Made by a program: the position numbers and the translations under genes. From the NCBI GenBank assembly GCA_020444075.1, contig JAHLLR010000011.1, positions 32,895 to 96,894 of the forward strand: a DNA stretch of 64,000 nt. The letters are read 5' to 3'. Below are positions 20,594 through 29,727 of this stretch, one piece after another. Under the pieces are notes generated by a model that was not told where the DNA came from, ran no database searches, and saw only the letters and a list, made by a program, of their open reading frames with translations. Within the stretch, counting starts at the first letter, position 1. Each line of letters opens with the position of its first letter. The stretch is from Deltaproteobacteria bacterium. Lineage in GTDB: Bacteria > Desulfobacterota > Desulfobacteria > Desulfobacterales > Desulfosarcinaceae.

Positions 20594-20609
20594 TGAAGGA
20601 TGAATGAAG
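20594..20609 (+). promoter_or_regulatory. Direct repeat ATGAAG-N5-ATGAAG (OmpR-type operator candidate); 20593..20609 including the leading A
   Basis: tATGAAGgatgaATGAAGtcagg, 11-bp period, in the divergent pepSY/arnB intergenic region. Confidence 0.45.
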
Positions 20610-20707
20610 TCAGGCCCAAAAAACAGGCTTTAAGTTCAATTGAATTATTGGGAAAGCAGTGTCGGTGAGTTAAATTGAAGATTCTAAACAATCCTCCTCG
20701 CCCCCAT

Positions 20708-20723
20708 CTTCACAGTTTCTTCA
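20708..20723 (-). promoter_or_regulatory. Direct repeat ATGAAG-N5-GTGAAG on the minus strand (OmpR-type operator candidate)
   Basis: plus strand CTTCAcagtttCTTCAt = minus strand ATGAAGaaactGTGAAG; 11-bp period; about 50 bp upstream of a TTGACA at 20773. Confidence 0.45.
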
Positions 20724-20772
20724 TGATGGCCTGACATACTGCTTTCCAACCTCAAAAATGGAAAAACGCGGG

Positions 20773-20801
20773 TTGACAATAAATCGGGTAAAGCATAGGT
20801 A
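20773..20801 (+). promoter_or_regulatory. Putative arn promoter (-35 TTGACA, 17 bp, weak -10 TAGGTA)
   Basis: TTGACA-ataaatcgggtaaagca-TAGGTA; strong -35 with poor -10. Confidence 0.4.
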
Positions 20802-20835
20802 CCACGGCATCCTTCCCACTGTAATGTAACTTGGA

Positions 20836-20873
20836 GTGACCCCTTTCCGCGGCAAGCCGCGGAAAGGGGTCAC
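20836..20873. repeat. Perfect palindrome: 18-bp arms, 2-nt centre
   Basis: gtgacccctttccgcggc-aa-gccgcggaaaggggtcac. Confidence 0.9.
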
Positions 20874-20935
20874 CATAAGGATAATATCGATTTTCAGTAC
20901 GTTCGCTATCGCGGATCAAAGGATTACCCTGAATT

Positions 20936-22090
20936 ATGAGAAAAGATTTTCTTCCCTTTTCACGCCCTTCCATTTTAGAGGCCGATATCGAGGCCGTGGC
21001 GGAAGTGCTGAGATCCGGCTGGATTACCACCGGCTCCAAAAACGCCGAACTGGAAGCCCGGTTCCGTGAAACCACGGGCTGCAGGACGGCAGTGTGCGTA
21101 TCATCGGCAACCGCCGGCATGCACATCGCCTTAAAAGCCCTGAATATAGGCCCCGGCGACGAAGTCATCACGCCGTCCATGACCTGGGTATCGACGGTGA
21201 ACCTGATCGTTCTGGCCGGCGCCACGCCGGTATTTGCCGATGTGGACCGCGACACCCTGATGGTTACCGCCGACACCCTTGAATCGAGGATCACGGACCG
21301 CACCCGGCTGATCATTCCCGTCCATTTTGCCGGTGCGCCGGTGGACATGGCCCCCATCCGGCTGCTGGCCGCCCGGCATAACAACATCGCCCTGATCGAG
21401 GATGCCGCCCACGCCATCGGCACCGAATACAAGGGCATGCCCGTCGGCCGCCTGGGAACCTCCATTTTTTCGTTCCATCCCATCAAGAACATCACCACCG
21501 GCGAGGGTGGCATGGTCTGCTCCGACGACCCGGATTTCGAGGCACGCATCCGCCGCCTGAAGTTTCACGGCCTGGGAGTGGATGCTTACGACCGCCAGGC
21601 CCAGGGCCGATCCCCCCAGGCCCAGGTGGTCGAACCCGGCTTCAAGTACAATCTTCCGGATATCCTGGCGGTTCTGGGCCTGGGCCAGATGGACCGCCTC
21701 AAGGAAATGAACCACCAACGGGCGCGGCTTGCCGGGTACTATATGGAGAAGTTTAAGAATATGGAGGAGATCCTGCCTTTAGCGGTCCCCGACTATCCCC
21801 TGAAACACGCCTGGCATCTGTTCATCGTCAGGCTGGATGAGGAAAAAGCCGGAATGGACCGGGACCGGTTCATGGCCGAACTCAAGGCCCGCAACATCGG
21901 CACCGGCCTGCATTTCCGGGCCGCGCACCTTCAAAAATACTACCGGGAAACCTTCCCTGACATTGTGGGAACGCTTCCCCATACGGAATGGAACTCGCAA
22001 CGCATCTGCTCGCTGCCCCTGTTTCCGGACATGACTCCGGAAGACGTGGACGATGTGGTCGATGCCATCAAGGCGGTACTGTCCAAATGA
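20936..22090 (+). CDS. arnB: UDP-4-amino-4-deoxy-L-arabinose aminotransferase (DegT/DnrJ/EryC1)
   Basis: PLP aminotransferase motifs ([30 protein letters not shown]); first gene of the arn operon. Confidence 0.9.
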   Translation: MRKDFLPFSRPSILEADIEAVAEVLRSGWITTGSKNAELEARFRETTGCRTAVCVSSATAGMHIALKALNIGPGDEVITPSMTWVSTVNLIVLAGATPVFADVDRDTLMVTADTLESRITDRTRLIIPVHFAGAPVDMAPIRLLAARHNNIALIEDAAHAIGTEYKGMPVGRLGTSIFSFHPIKNITTGEGGMVCSDDPDFEARIRRLKFHGLGVDAYDRQAQGRSPQAQVVEPGFKYNLPDILAVLGLGQMDRLKEMNHQRARLAGYYMEKFKNMEEILPLAVPDYPLKHAWHLFIVRLDEEKAGMDRDRFMAELKARNIGTGLHFRAAHLQKYYRETFPDIVGTLPHTEWNSQRICSLPLFPDMTPEDVDDVVDAIKAVLSK

Positions 22091-23052
22091 ACCAATCGAA
22101 CATGATGTCGGTGGTGGTTCCCGTTTTCAATGAGGAAGCCAACCTGGAAGAGCTGATCCGCCGGTGCCTGGACGCCTGCCGCCAGGCCCGGCGGCCTTTT
22201 GAGATTATCCTGGTGGACGACGGCAGCAGCGATCGCTCGGCCGACATGCTGGACGAGGCCGCCGCTGCCCACCCGGAAGCGATCGTGGCCGTCTTTTTGA
22301 ATCGCAATTACGGCCAGCACGCCGCCATCATGGCGGGCTTCGAGCAGGTGCGGGGCGAGATCGTCATCACCCTGGATGCCGACCTGCAGAACCCGCCCGA
22401 GGAGATCCCGCGACTGGCCGAGGCCATGGACCGGGGTTTCGATGTGGTGGGCACCGTGCGGGCCAACCGACAGGACACCGTTTTTCGCAGAACCGCCTCG
22501 GCCCTGATCAACCGGGCCGTCCAGAAAGCCACCGGCGTGATGATGCACGATTACGGGTGCATGCTGCGGGCCTATCGCGGCCACATCGTCCGGGCCATGC
22601 TCATGTGCCAGGAGCGCAGCACCTTCATCCCGGTGCTGGGCAACAGTTTCGCCCGCAAGACCACCGAAATCGAAGTGGGTCATGACGCCAGACAGAAAGG
22701 GGACTCCAAGTACAGCTTTTCACGGCTGATTTCCCTCATGTTCGATCTGGTCACCTCCATGACCACTTTTCCGCTGCGGCTGCTGAGCATCGCCGGCGCC
22801 ATCGTGTCGGCCCTGGGCATCGGATTCGGCGTCTTTCTGCTGCTGATGCGGCTGCTGTTCGGCGCCCAGTGGGCGGCCCAGGGCGTATTTACCCTTTTTG
22901 CCATCCTGTTCATTTTCGTCGGCGCCCAGTTTGTGGGCATGGGCCTGCTGGGTGAGTATCTCGGCCGGGTCTACAACGATGTCCGGGCCAGACCGCGCTA
23001 TTTTGTCCAGCGGGTGGTCTGCAAAAATCAATGCGAGGAGAAAACGCGATGA
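22087..23052 (+). CDS. arnC: Undecaprenyl-phosphate 4-deoxy-4-formamido-L-arabinose transferase
   Basis: GT2 domain ([17 protein letters not shown]...[15 protein letters not shown]) plus two TMs; start 22087 overlaps arnB stop. Confidence 0.92.
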   Translation: MNQSNMMSVVVPVFNEEANLEELIRRCLDACRQARRPFEIILVDDGSSDRSADMLDEAAAAHPEAIVAVFLNRNYGQHAAIMAGFEQVRGEIVITLDADLQNPPEEIPRLAEAMDRGFDVVGTVRANRQDTVFRRTASALINRAVQKATGVMMHDYGCMLRAYRGHIVRAMLMCQERSTFIPVLGNSFARKTTEIEVGHDARQKGDSKYSFSRLISLMFDLVTSMTTFPLRLLSIAGAIVSALGIGFGVFLLLMRLLFGAQWAAQGVFTLFAILFIFVGAQFVGMGLLGEYLGRVYNDVRARPRYFVQRVVCKNQCEEKTR

Positions 23053-25022
23053 AAGCGGTTGTACTGGCCTATCACAACATCGGCTGCGTGGGCATCGACG
23101 CCCTGCTTAGACAGGGCATCGAGATTGCGGCGGTGTTCACGCACAAAGACGATCCGAACGAATCGGTGTGGTTCGACTCGGTGGCGGAACGGGCCTCTAA
23201 ACATGGCATCCCCGTGTTCGCCCCGGACAATATCAATCATCCCCTGTGGGTGGAAAAAATCCGCGCCCTGGCGCCGGATGTCCTGTTCTCCTTTTACTAT
23301 CGGGGCATGGTCAAGGCCCCGATCCTGGAGATCCCGCCATCGGGCTGCCTGAACCTGCACGGCTCGTTGCTGCCGCGCTACCGGGGCCGCTGTCCCATCA
23401 ACTGGGTCCTGGTCAACGGCGAAACCGAAACCGGGGTGACCCTGCACCACATGACTTCACGGCCCGATGACGGCGACATCGTGGGGCAGCGGCGGATTCC
23501 CATCTCCGCAGACGACACCGCCCCGACCCTCCACCAGAAAGCCGCCGAGGCCGCCGCCGCCCTGCTGGACGACCTGCTGCCGCAAATCGTTGCGGGCACC
23601 GCGCCACGGCGGCCCCAGGACAAGTCCCTGGCCACCTATTTCGGTGGGCGCAGGCCCAAGGATGGTGAGATCGATTGGACCCAACCGGCATCCACGGTCA
23701 GAAACCTGGTCCGGGCGGTCACCCGGCCCTACCCCGGCGCGTACAGCCACATCGGCAACCGCAAGTGCCTGTTCTGGTCCGTCCGCGGCGCCGAGGGCGG
23801 AAACGGGGTTCCGGGCACGGTGCTTTCCATATCCCCCTTCATAATCACCTGCGGGGAAGGAGCCGTGGAGGTGATCGCCGGCCAGGGCGACGGCGGTGTA
23901 ACCCAAAGCGGCCCCCAGCTGGCCGAGGAACTGGGCCTGGTGGAAGGCATGCGATTCGGCACGCTGCCGGAAATCCGGATTCAAAAAGCCCGGAAAAAAA
24001 GCGTCCTGATACTGGGGGTCAACGGGTTCATCGGCAACCACCTCAGCGAACGCCTGCTGGAAAGCGGCCGATACGAGGTCCACGGCATGGACCTGGCGGC
24101 CGGGTCCCTGAAGCGTCTCATGGATCACCCCGATTTTTATTTTTCCGAAGGGGATATTTCCATTCACCGGGAATGGATCGAGTACCATGTGCGCAAATGC
24201 GATATCATCCTGCCCCTGGTGGCCATCGCCACGCCCATCGAATATGTGAGAAACCCCCTGCGGGTGTTTGAACTGGACTTCGAAGAGAACCTGCGGGTGG
24301 TGCGCTACTGCGCCAAATACGGCAAACGAATTCTTTTTCCCTCCACCTCGGAAGTCTACGGCATGTGCCGCGATGACCGGTTCGACGAGGACCACTCCCG
24401 ACTGGTGTTGGGACCCATTCGTAAACAGCGCTGGATCTATTCGTGCAGCAAACAGCTGCTGGACCGGGTCATCTGGGCTTACGGCGCCACCCAGGGGCTT
24501 CAGTTCACCCTGTTCAGGCCCTTCAACTGGATCGGCCCCCGGCTGGACAGCCTCGAGTCGGCCAGGATCGGCAGTTCCCGGGCCATCACCCAGCTGATCC
24601 TCAACCTGGCCGAAGGGACGCCCATCAAGCTCGTGGACGGCGGCCAGCAGAAGCGCTGTTTTACCGACGTCAAGGACGGCGTGGAATGCCTGTTCCGGAT
24701 CATCGAAAACCGCGGCAATTGCTGCGACAACCGGATTTTCAATATCGGCAACCCGGACAATGAAGCCTCCATCGAGTCCTTGGCCCTGCAGTTGATCGAT
24801 CAGTTCGAAAAACATCCCCTACGGGATCACTTCCCTCCCTTTGCCGGCATCCGCAAGGTGGAAAGCCGGGCTTATTACGGGTCGGGTTACGAGGATGTCC
24901 AGCACCGCAAGCCAAGCATAAAAAATGCCCAGCGAACCCTGAAGTGGAACCCGACGATTCCCCTGGCGCAGTCCGTGGAAGAAACCCTGGATTTCTTTCT
25001 CAGGGAAGCGGTGAACGCCTGA
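23049..25022 (+). CDS. arnA: Bifunctional UDP-4-amino-4-deoxy-L-arabinose formyltransferase/UDP-glucuronic acid decarboxylase
   Basis: N-terminal formyltransferase ([34 protein letters not shown]) fused to SDR ([19 protein letters not shown]...[16 protein letters not shown]). Confidence 0.95.
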   Translation: MKAVVLAYHNIGCVGIDALLRQGIEIAAVFTHKDDPNESVWFDSVAERASKHGIPVFAPDNINHPLWVEKIRALAPDVLFSFYYRGMVKAPILEIPPSGCLNLHGSLLPRYRGRCPINWVLVNGETETGVTLHHMTSRPDDGDIVGQRRIPISADDTAPTLHQKAAEAAAALLDDLLPQIVAGTAPRRPQDKSLATYFGGRRPKDGEIDWTQPASTVRNLVRAVTRPYPGAYSHIGNRKCLFWSVRGAEGGNGVPGTVLSISPFIITCGEGAVEVIAGQGDGGVTQSGPQLAEELGLVEGMRFGTLPEIRIQKARKKSVLILGVNGFIGNHLSERLLESGRYEVHGMDLAAGSLKRLMDHPDFYFSEGDISIHREWIEYHVRKCDIILPLVAIATPIEYVRNPLRVFELDFEENLRVVRYCAKYGKRILFPSTSEVYGMCRDDRFDEDHSRLVLGPIRKQRWIYSCSKQLLDRVIWAYGATQGLQFTLFRPFNWIGPRLDSLESARIGSSRAITQLILNLAEGTPIKLVDGGQQKRCFTDVKDGVECLFRIIENRGNCCDNRIFNIGNPDNEASIESLALQLIDQFEKHPLRDHFPPFAGIRKVESRAYYGSGYEDVQHRKPSIKNAQRTLKWNPTIPLAQSVEETLDFFLREAVNA

Positions 25023-25095
25023 TGGCGCTTGGCAACCTCAGCATGCGGGGAAAACCGTTTCCCGCCGTTTCGGGCAAAGGACCCGGTCAGCAGCC

Positions 25096-25986
25096 ATGAT
25101 CGTCGGCCTTCGCGTGGACGTGGATACGCTCAATGGAACCCGCCAGGGCGTTCCGACCCTGTGCCGGTTGTTCCGCAGGCACGGCATCCGGGCCTCCCTC
25201 TTTTTTTCCGTGGGTCCGGATAACATGGGCCGCCACATCTGGCGCCTGGTGCGGCCCGCTTTTCTGGTCAAAATGATGCGGACACAGGCCGCCAGCCTCT
25301 ACGGCTGGGATATTCTGCTGCGGGGCACCTTCTGGCCCGGGCCGGACATCGGCGTCAAAGCGGCGGCCATGATCCGATCGGCGAGCGATGACGGCCATGA
25401 AATCGGCTTGCACGCCTGGGACCACCACGGCTGGCAGGCTCGCATCGAGGCCATGGATGCCGGCACCATCCGGGATACCCTCCGACGGGGATATGACCGG
25501 CTCGGCGGCATCACCGGCAAACCGCCGGTCTGTTCGGCGGTTCCCGCCTGGAAATGTACCCCGACGGTTCTGGAAGAAAAGAGCCGGCTGCCCTTCGCCT
25601 ACAACAGCGACTGCCGCGGTCGAGCCCTCTTTTACCCGGTGGTGGATGGCCGGACCCTGACCCAGCCCCAGGTCCCCGTCACCCTGCCCACCTACGACGA
25701 AGCCATCGGGCACCATGGGATCTCGGCGGAAAACTTCAACGACCACCTCCTCTCGCTGATTCGGCCGGACCGCCTCAATGTCCTGACCATCCACGCCGAA
25801 GTGGAGGGCGGCATCTGCCGTGACCTGTTCGACCGATTTGTCAACATGGCCCGCTCCCGGGAGATTTCCTTCGTTCCCCTGAGCGACCTTCTGCCAACCG
25901 GACCGATCGAACCCGGATTCATGACGCGAGGGGCAATCGATGGACGGGAGGGCTGGCTTTCCTGCCAGGTCGAGGCGCCCCAATGA
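25096..25986 (+). CDS. arnD: 4-deoxy-4-formamido-L-arabinose-phosphoundecaprenol deformylase
   Basis: Polysaccharide-deacetylase fold (RVDVDTLNGTRQGVPTL...HEIGLHAWDHHGWQ). Confidence 0.92.
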   Translation: MIVGLRVDVDTLNGTRQGVPTLCRLFRRHGIRASLFFSVGPDNMGRHIWRLVRPAFLVKMMRTQAASLYGWDILLRGTFWPGPDIGVKAAAMIRSASDDGHEIGLHAWDHHGWQARIEAMDAGTIRDTLRRGYDRLGGITGKPPVCSAVPAWKCTPTVLEEKSRLPFAYNSDCRGRALFYPVVDGRTLTQPQVPVTLPTYDEAIGHHGISAENFNDHLLSLIRPDRLNVLTIHAEVEGGICRDLFDRFVNMARSREISFVPLSDLLPTGPIEPGFMTRGAIDGREGWLSCQVEAPQ

Positions 25987-27641
25987 TCGATATAACCGGC
26001 AGAAAATTCCTGATCCTCCTCCTGTTAGGCTATATTCTGGCTTACCTGCTGCCATTGGGCTTCAGGCCCATGGTCGTTCCCGACGAAGTCCGCTATGGGG
26101 AGATATCCAGGGAGATGATCGCCACGGGAGACTGGATCATCCCCCGGCTGAACGGCCTGCGGTATTTTGAGAAGCCGGTCATGGGATACTGGCTCAATGG
26201 GATTTCCATGCTGGCCTTCGGGGAAAATCCCTTTGCCGTGCGCTTTCCGTCGGCAGTGGCCGCCGGATTGTCCGCACTGATGATCTGGCTGCTCATGCGG
26301 CGCGCCAACGGAAACGCCGCCAGCGCCATAATGGCTCCGGTGATCTTTCTCACCTGTTTTTTAGTGGCGGGTACCGGGGTGTTCAGCGTCCTCGACGGCA
26401 TGCTGGCCATGTTTCTCACCATGGCCATGACCGCCTTTTACTTCGCCTGCGACGCACCCCGGGGAAGTTGGCAGGAAAAAGGTCTCCTGGCGCTGTTCGG
26501 CATGCTGTGCGGCCTGGCGTTTCTGACCAAGGGGTTTCTGGCTTTTGTCGTACCGGTGGTGGCCATCGTACCCTATATGATCTGGGCCGGTCGCTGGAAG
26601 GACCTGCCGCGCATGGCCACCGTTCCCATTGCCGCCGCCGTGCTCGTATCCCTGCCCTGGGCCGTCGCCGTTCACCTGAAGGAACCCGACTACTGGAACT
26701 ATTTTTTCTGGCAGGAACATGTCAAGCGTTTCATGGCCGAAGACGCCCAGCACAAAGCCTCGTTCTGGACCTATTTCCTGGCCTTTCCCGTGGCTGCCCT
26801 GCCCTGGAGCGCGCTGATCCCGGCCTCGGTGCGGGGCATGGATCGCTCGCGGGCACGAACGACGCTTTTCCGCTATGCCCTGTGCTGGTTCGTGTTCCCC
26901 TTTCTTTTCTTTTCGGCGGCCAGCGGCAAGCTGCTGACCTATATTCTACCCTGCTTCCCGCCCTTCGCGGTTCTTTTAACCGAGGGACTCGCCGCCGGTT
27001 TCGGCAAAGCGGCAGGCAAAGCCGTTCAAGGCGCCCTGATTGCCCTGGTCGTCATTTTTTCGGCTATTTTACTGGGTCTTGTCGTCATCCAGGCCACCGG
27101 GGTCGGCGGATTCGTCCCCTATGTTCATTCGTGGAAAACCCTAGCGGCGGCATCGGGGCTGGCGGGCTTCATTTTCTGCCTGTGGGTGTCCCTGAAAAAA
27201 GGGATGCTCGAAAAAAAGCTGCTTCTCGTCGCCCTGGGAGCGACTCTCTTTTTAGCCATGATTCAGTTTGCCCTGCCCGATGACACCATCGAACACAAAG
27301 CGCCCGGCGCGCTTCTGCTGAGAAATGCCTCCCGGGTTCATCCAGAGACCGTGCTGGTCTCTCTGGAAGACCCCTTGCGGGCGGTCTGCTGGTTTTACAA
27401 GCGCAGCGACGTGTTCCAGTTGGGGGCCGGTGGGGAACTGGCCTACGGCCTCGGCTACCCGGACGGTGGCCACCGCCTGCTGGATGAAGCGGCATTCATG
27501 CGCCTGATCCACGAAAATCCGCCCGGCCGGGTGATTCTGGTCGGAAAGTCCAAACACTATCGAAAATGGAAAGACAGACTGCCGCCGCCGATATTCGAGG
27601 ATACCAGCGGAACGGGCGGCTATGTGTTCGCCCAATATTGA
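25983..27641 (+). CDS. arnT: Undecaprenyl phosphate-alpha-L-Ara4N transferase
   Basis: Multi-TM GT83; VVPDEVRYGEISREMIATGDWIIPRLNGLRYFEKPVMGYW. Confidence 0.92.
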   Translation: MIDITGRKFLILLLLGYILAYLLPLGFRPMVVPDEVRYGEISREMIATGDWIIPRLNGLRYFEKPVMGYWLNGISMLAFGENPFAVRFPSAVAAGLSALMIWLLMRRANGNAASAIMAPVIFLTCFLVAGTGVFSVLDGMLAMFLTMAMTAFYFACDAPRGSWQEKGLLALFGMLCGLAFLTKGFLAFVVPVVAIVPYMIWAGRWKDLPRMATVPIAAAVLVSLPWAVAVHLKEPDYWNYFFWQEHVKRFMAEDAQHKASFWTYFLAFPVAALPWSALIPASVRGMDRSRARTTLFRYALCWFVFPFLFFSAASGKLLTYILPCFPPFAVLLTEGLAAGFGKAAGKAVQGALIALVVIFSAILLGLVVIQATGVGGFVPYVHSWKTLAAASGLAGFIFCLWVSLKKGMLEKKLLLVALGATLFLAMIQFALPDDTIEHKAPGALLLRNASRVHPETVLVSLEDPLRAVCWFYKRSDVFQLGAGGELAYGLGYPDGGHRLLDEAAFMRLIHENPPGRVILVGKSKHYRKWKDRLPPPIFEDTSGTGGYVFAQY

Positions 27642-27662
27642 AAACCATCGAGGAAACTACCC

Positions 27663-28034
27663 ATGAACAGATATCTGCCGCTCATCCTGACCGGTGTCCT
27701 GCTGAACGCCTTCGCCCAGATCGTTTTGAAACAGGGCATGCGGACCATCGGGACCTTTGCCTTCTCCCTGGAAAATATCATTCCCATCGGCATCAAGGTC
27801 GGACTCAATCCCTATGTCCTAGTGGGCCTGGGCTGTTACGGAGTCAGTGTCGTCGTATGGCTGATGGTGCTGTCCAGGGTGGATGTGAGCTACGCCTATC
27901 CCATGTTGAGCGTCGGATACATTGTGGCCGCACTGGCCGGAAAGAGTTTCTTCGGCGAGCCGGTGGACCTGATCCGCTGGGCGGGAATCGTCACCATCTG
28001 CATCGGGGTCTGGCTCATCACCCGAACGGCCTGA
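27663..28034 (+). CDS. EmrE-like SMR protein, probable 4-amino-4-deoxy-L-arabinose-phosphoundecaprenol flippase subunit (ArnE/ArnF-like)
   Basis: 123 aa, four TMs, last gene of arn operon. Confidence 0.8.
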   Translation: MNRYLPLILTGVLLNAFAQIVLKQGMRTIGTFAFSLENIIPIGIKVGLNPYVLVGLGCYGVSVVVWLMVLSRVDVSYAYPMLSVGYIVAALAGKSFFGEPVDLIRWAGIVTICIGVWLITRTA

Positions 28035-28118
28035 GGCTGAGTATCCAACGGCATGTCACCATTCAGACAACAGTGAGTTGAAACCAGGTCGGCAGACCGC
28101 CGGCGCAGTTCATCCCGC

Positions 28119-28313
28119 TCAGGACGGTCCCTTGGGAACGCCGACGATGCGCGCGCCCAATCCCGGGCCTCCCATGAATCCTTCCGGGTTGGTTTTCATC
28201 TGAATGTCCCTTCCCTTGCACCGGGGGCAGACGGGCGGGGTGTCATCGCCCTTGAAGGTCAGATGCTCAAAAATGTGGTCGCATGCGTTGCACCGGCACT
28301 CGGTTGTGGGCAT
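28119..28313 (-). CDS. FmdB-family zinc-ribbon protein
   Basis: MPTTECRCNACDHIFEHL...PVCPRCKGRDIQMK. Confidence 0.85.
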   Translation of the reverse strand: MPTTECRCNACDHIFEHLTFKGDDTPPVCPRCKGRDIQMKTNPEGFMGGPGLGARIVGVPKGPS

Positions 28314-28328
28314 GGCGGGTAGATCCCT

Positions 28329-29165
28329 TTACTGAGTTGGGCTGGCCACAGATTTGATGGTCCCATACAGGTCCATCGGCCCCATGCCATGCCGGTCGGC
28401 AATATCACGCAACGAATCCGCGGCCGTGGCGGTGATGTTTTTCTTTTCCAAGGCCGCTATGAGCGTATGGCTGTCCAGGCCGTAAGTGTCGCAGATCTCC
28501 GCCAGGGTCAACCGTCCGGTACCCGGCGGGGCGGTGTCGGGCAAGCCCGTTTTCCGGGGCATCGACTCGGGTTCCCCCTGCATGACTTCATAGAGGGCTT
28601 TGGGGGTGGTTCTGTTGATGGCGGCTATGGCCTGGAGAGACTGGTCTCCCCCCGTCACCTGAAAGCCCGCCGCTTCCAGACGCTGACGCGCCGCATCGGC
28701 ATCGATATCCATTTTTTTGGCAAAAGTGTTCAACGATGAGAGCTCGGCGTGGCCGTATGGCGGCTCGCCGTATTTTTCCGCTCCGGCATCCTTGAGCGCC
28801 GCATTGAAATCCAGCACCCAGGAAAAGGGGGGCACGGCAAAAAGGGTGCCGGCCACCGTCAGCACACAAACCGCCAGTGCGACATTAAAAGCCGGCGTGA
28901 AGACTTTCATCCGGCGGGTCCGGTCTTTGAGATAGGCCATGAGCGGCTTCCAGTTGTAGTAGATATGCAGGCTCAGTGCCAGCAGGAAGAGCAGCCCGAC
29001 GGTGATGTGAATGTCGCCCCACTGGGTTTTGGTCAGCCCGCCCATGCGCCAGTCGGCCCAGTAGGCCACGCGCCCCTGGGGGACAAGATACAGGATAATG
29101 CTGGTCGCCACCATCAATACAAACGACAGTGTGGCGGTCAGGGAGGTGATTTTTCTCATGGTCAT
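28329..29165 (-). CDS. DUF4405-type membrane protein
   Basis: N-terminal TMs with HxxxGLLFLLALSLHIYYNWKPL pattern and helical C-terminal repeats. Confidence 0.75.
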   Translation of the reverse strand: MTMRKITSLTATLSFVLMVATSIILYLVPQGRVAYWADWRMGGLTKTQWGDIHITVGLLFLLALSLHIYYNWKPLMAYLKDRTRRMKVFTPAFNVALAVCVLTVAGTLFAVPPFSWVLDFNAALKDAGAEKYGEPPYGHAELSSLNTFAKKMDIDADAARQRLEAAGFQVTGGDQSLQAIAAINRTTPKALYEVMQGEPESMPRKTGLPDTAPPGTGRLTLAEICDTYGLDSHTLIAALEKKNITATAADSLRDIADRHGMGPMDLYGTIKSVASPTQ

Positions 29166-29333
29166 CTGCGTTACCGCTCCTTTGGACCCGCTTAGGTTCT
29201 TATTCCAGCCCCGACGGACGAGGGTCGGTTATTATGATCCACCGCCTGCGATTTCGTTACAAAGCGACATCTTACCCGGCGGCTGCATGGCGATGCAGCC
29301 GCCAAATGCAGGCAGCTCCTCCAACGAGCAAGA

Positions 29334-29693
29334 CTAAAGACTGATCACCGCAGCCTCACAGGAAAGATGGATCAATTCGGCGGCCGTAGCCAGCCGGGCG
29401 CCTTCGATAAGATCTTTCTCCTCGATTCGCCGGGCTTTGGCACAGGGGGTGCAAACCAGAATCGGCACCTCGTGGGCCTGCAGATAGGCGATGAGGTCGT
29501 CGGCCACATCCCCCGTGGCCGCCCGCAGATGATCCGCAAGCCCTTGCTTGGCGATGTATACCCCTTCGTCAAGCAGAAACAGGGTGGTTTCCTTGCCTTC
29601 TTTGTGGGCGATGGTGGCCAGGTGGATGGCCCGGGTGGAACGGTTGGGGTTGTCGGTACCACAGGACAGGGCGATGACAACGTGCGTTTTCAT
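29334..29693 (-). CDS. DsrE-family protein
   Basis: MKTHVVIALSCGTDNPNRSTRAIHLATIAHKEGKETTLFLLDEGVYIAKQG. Confidence 0.85.
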   Translation of the reverse strand: MKTHVVIALSCGTDNPNRSTRAIHLATIAHKEGKETTLFLLDEGVYIAKQGLADHLRAATGDVADDLIAYLQAHEVPILVCTPCAKARRIEEKDLIEGARLATAAELIHLSCEAAVISL

Positions 29694-29727
29694 GGTGGCT
29701 CCTTTCTGTTAGCCTTGTCGATCTTTC

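Noticed and set aside
23457-24815. 452-aa minus-strand ORF
   Set aside because: Antisense of arnA.
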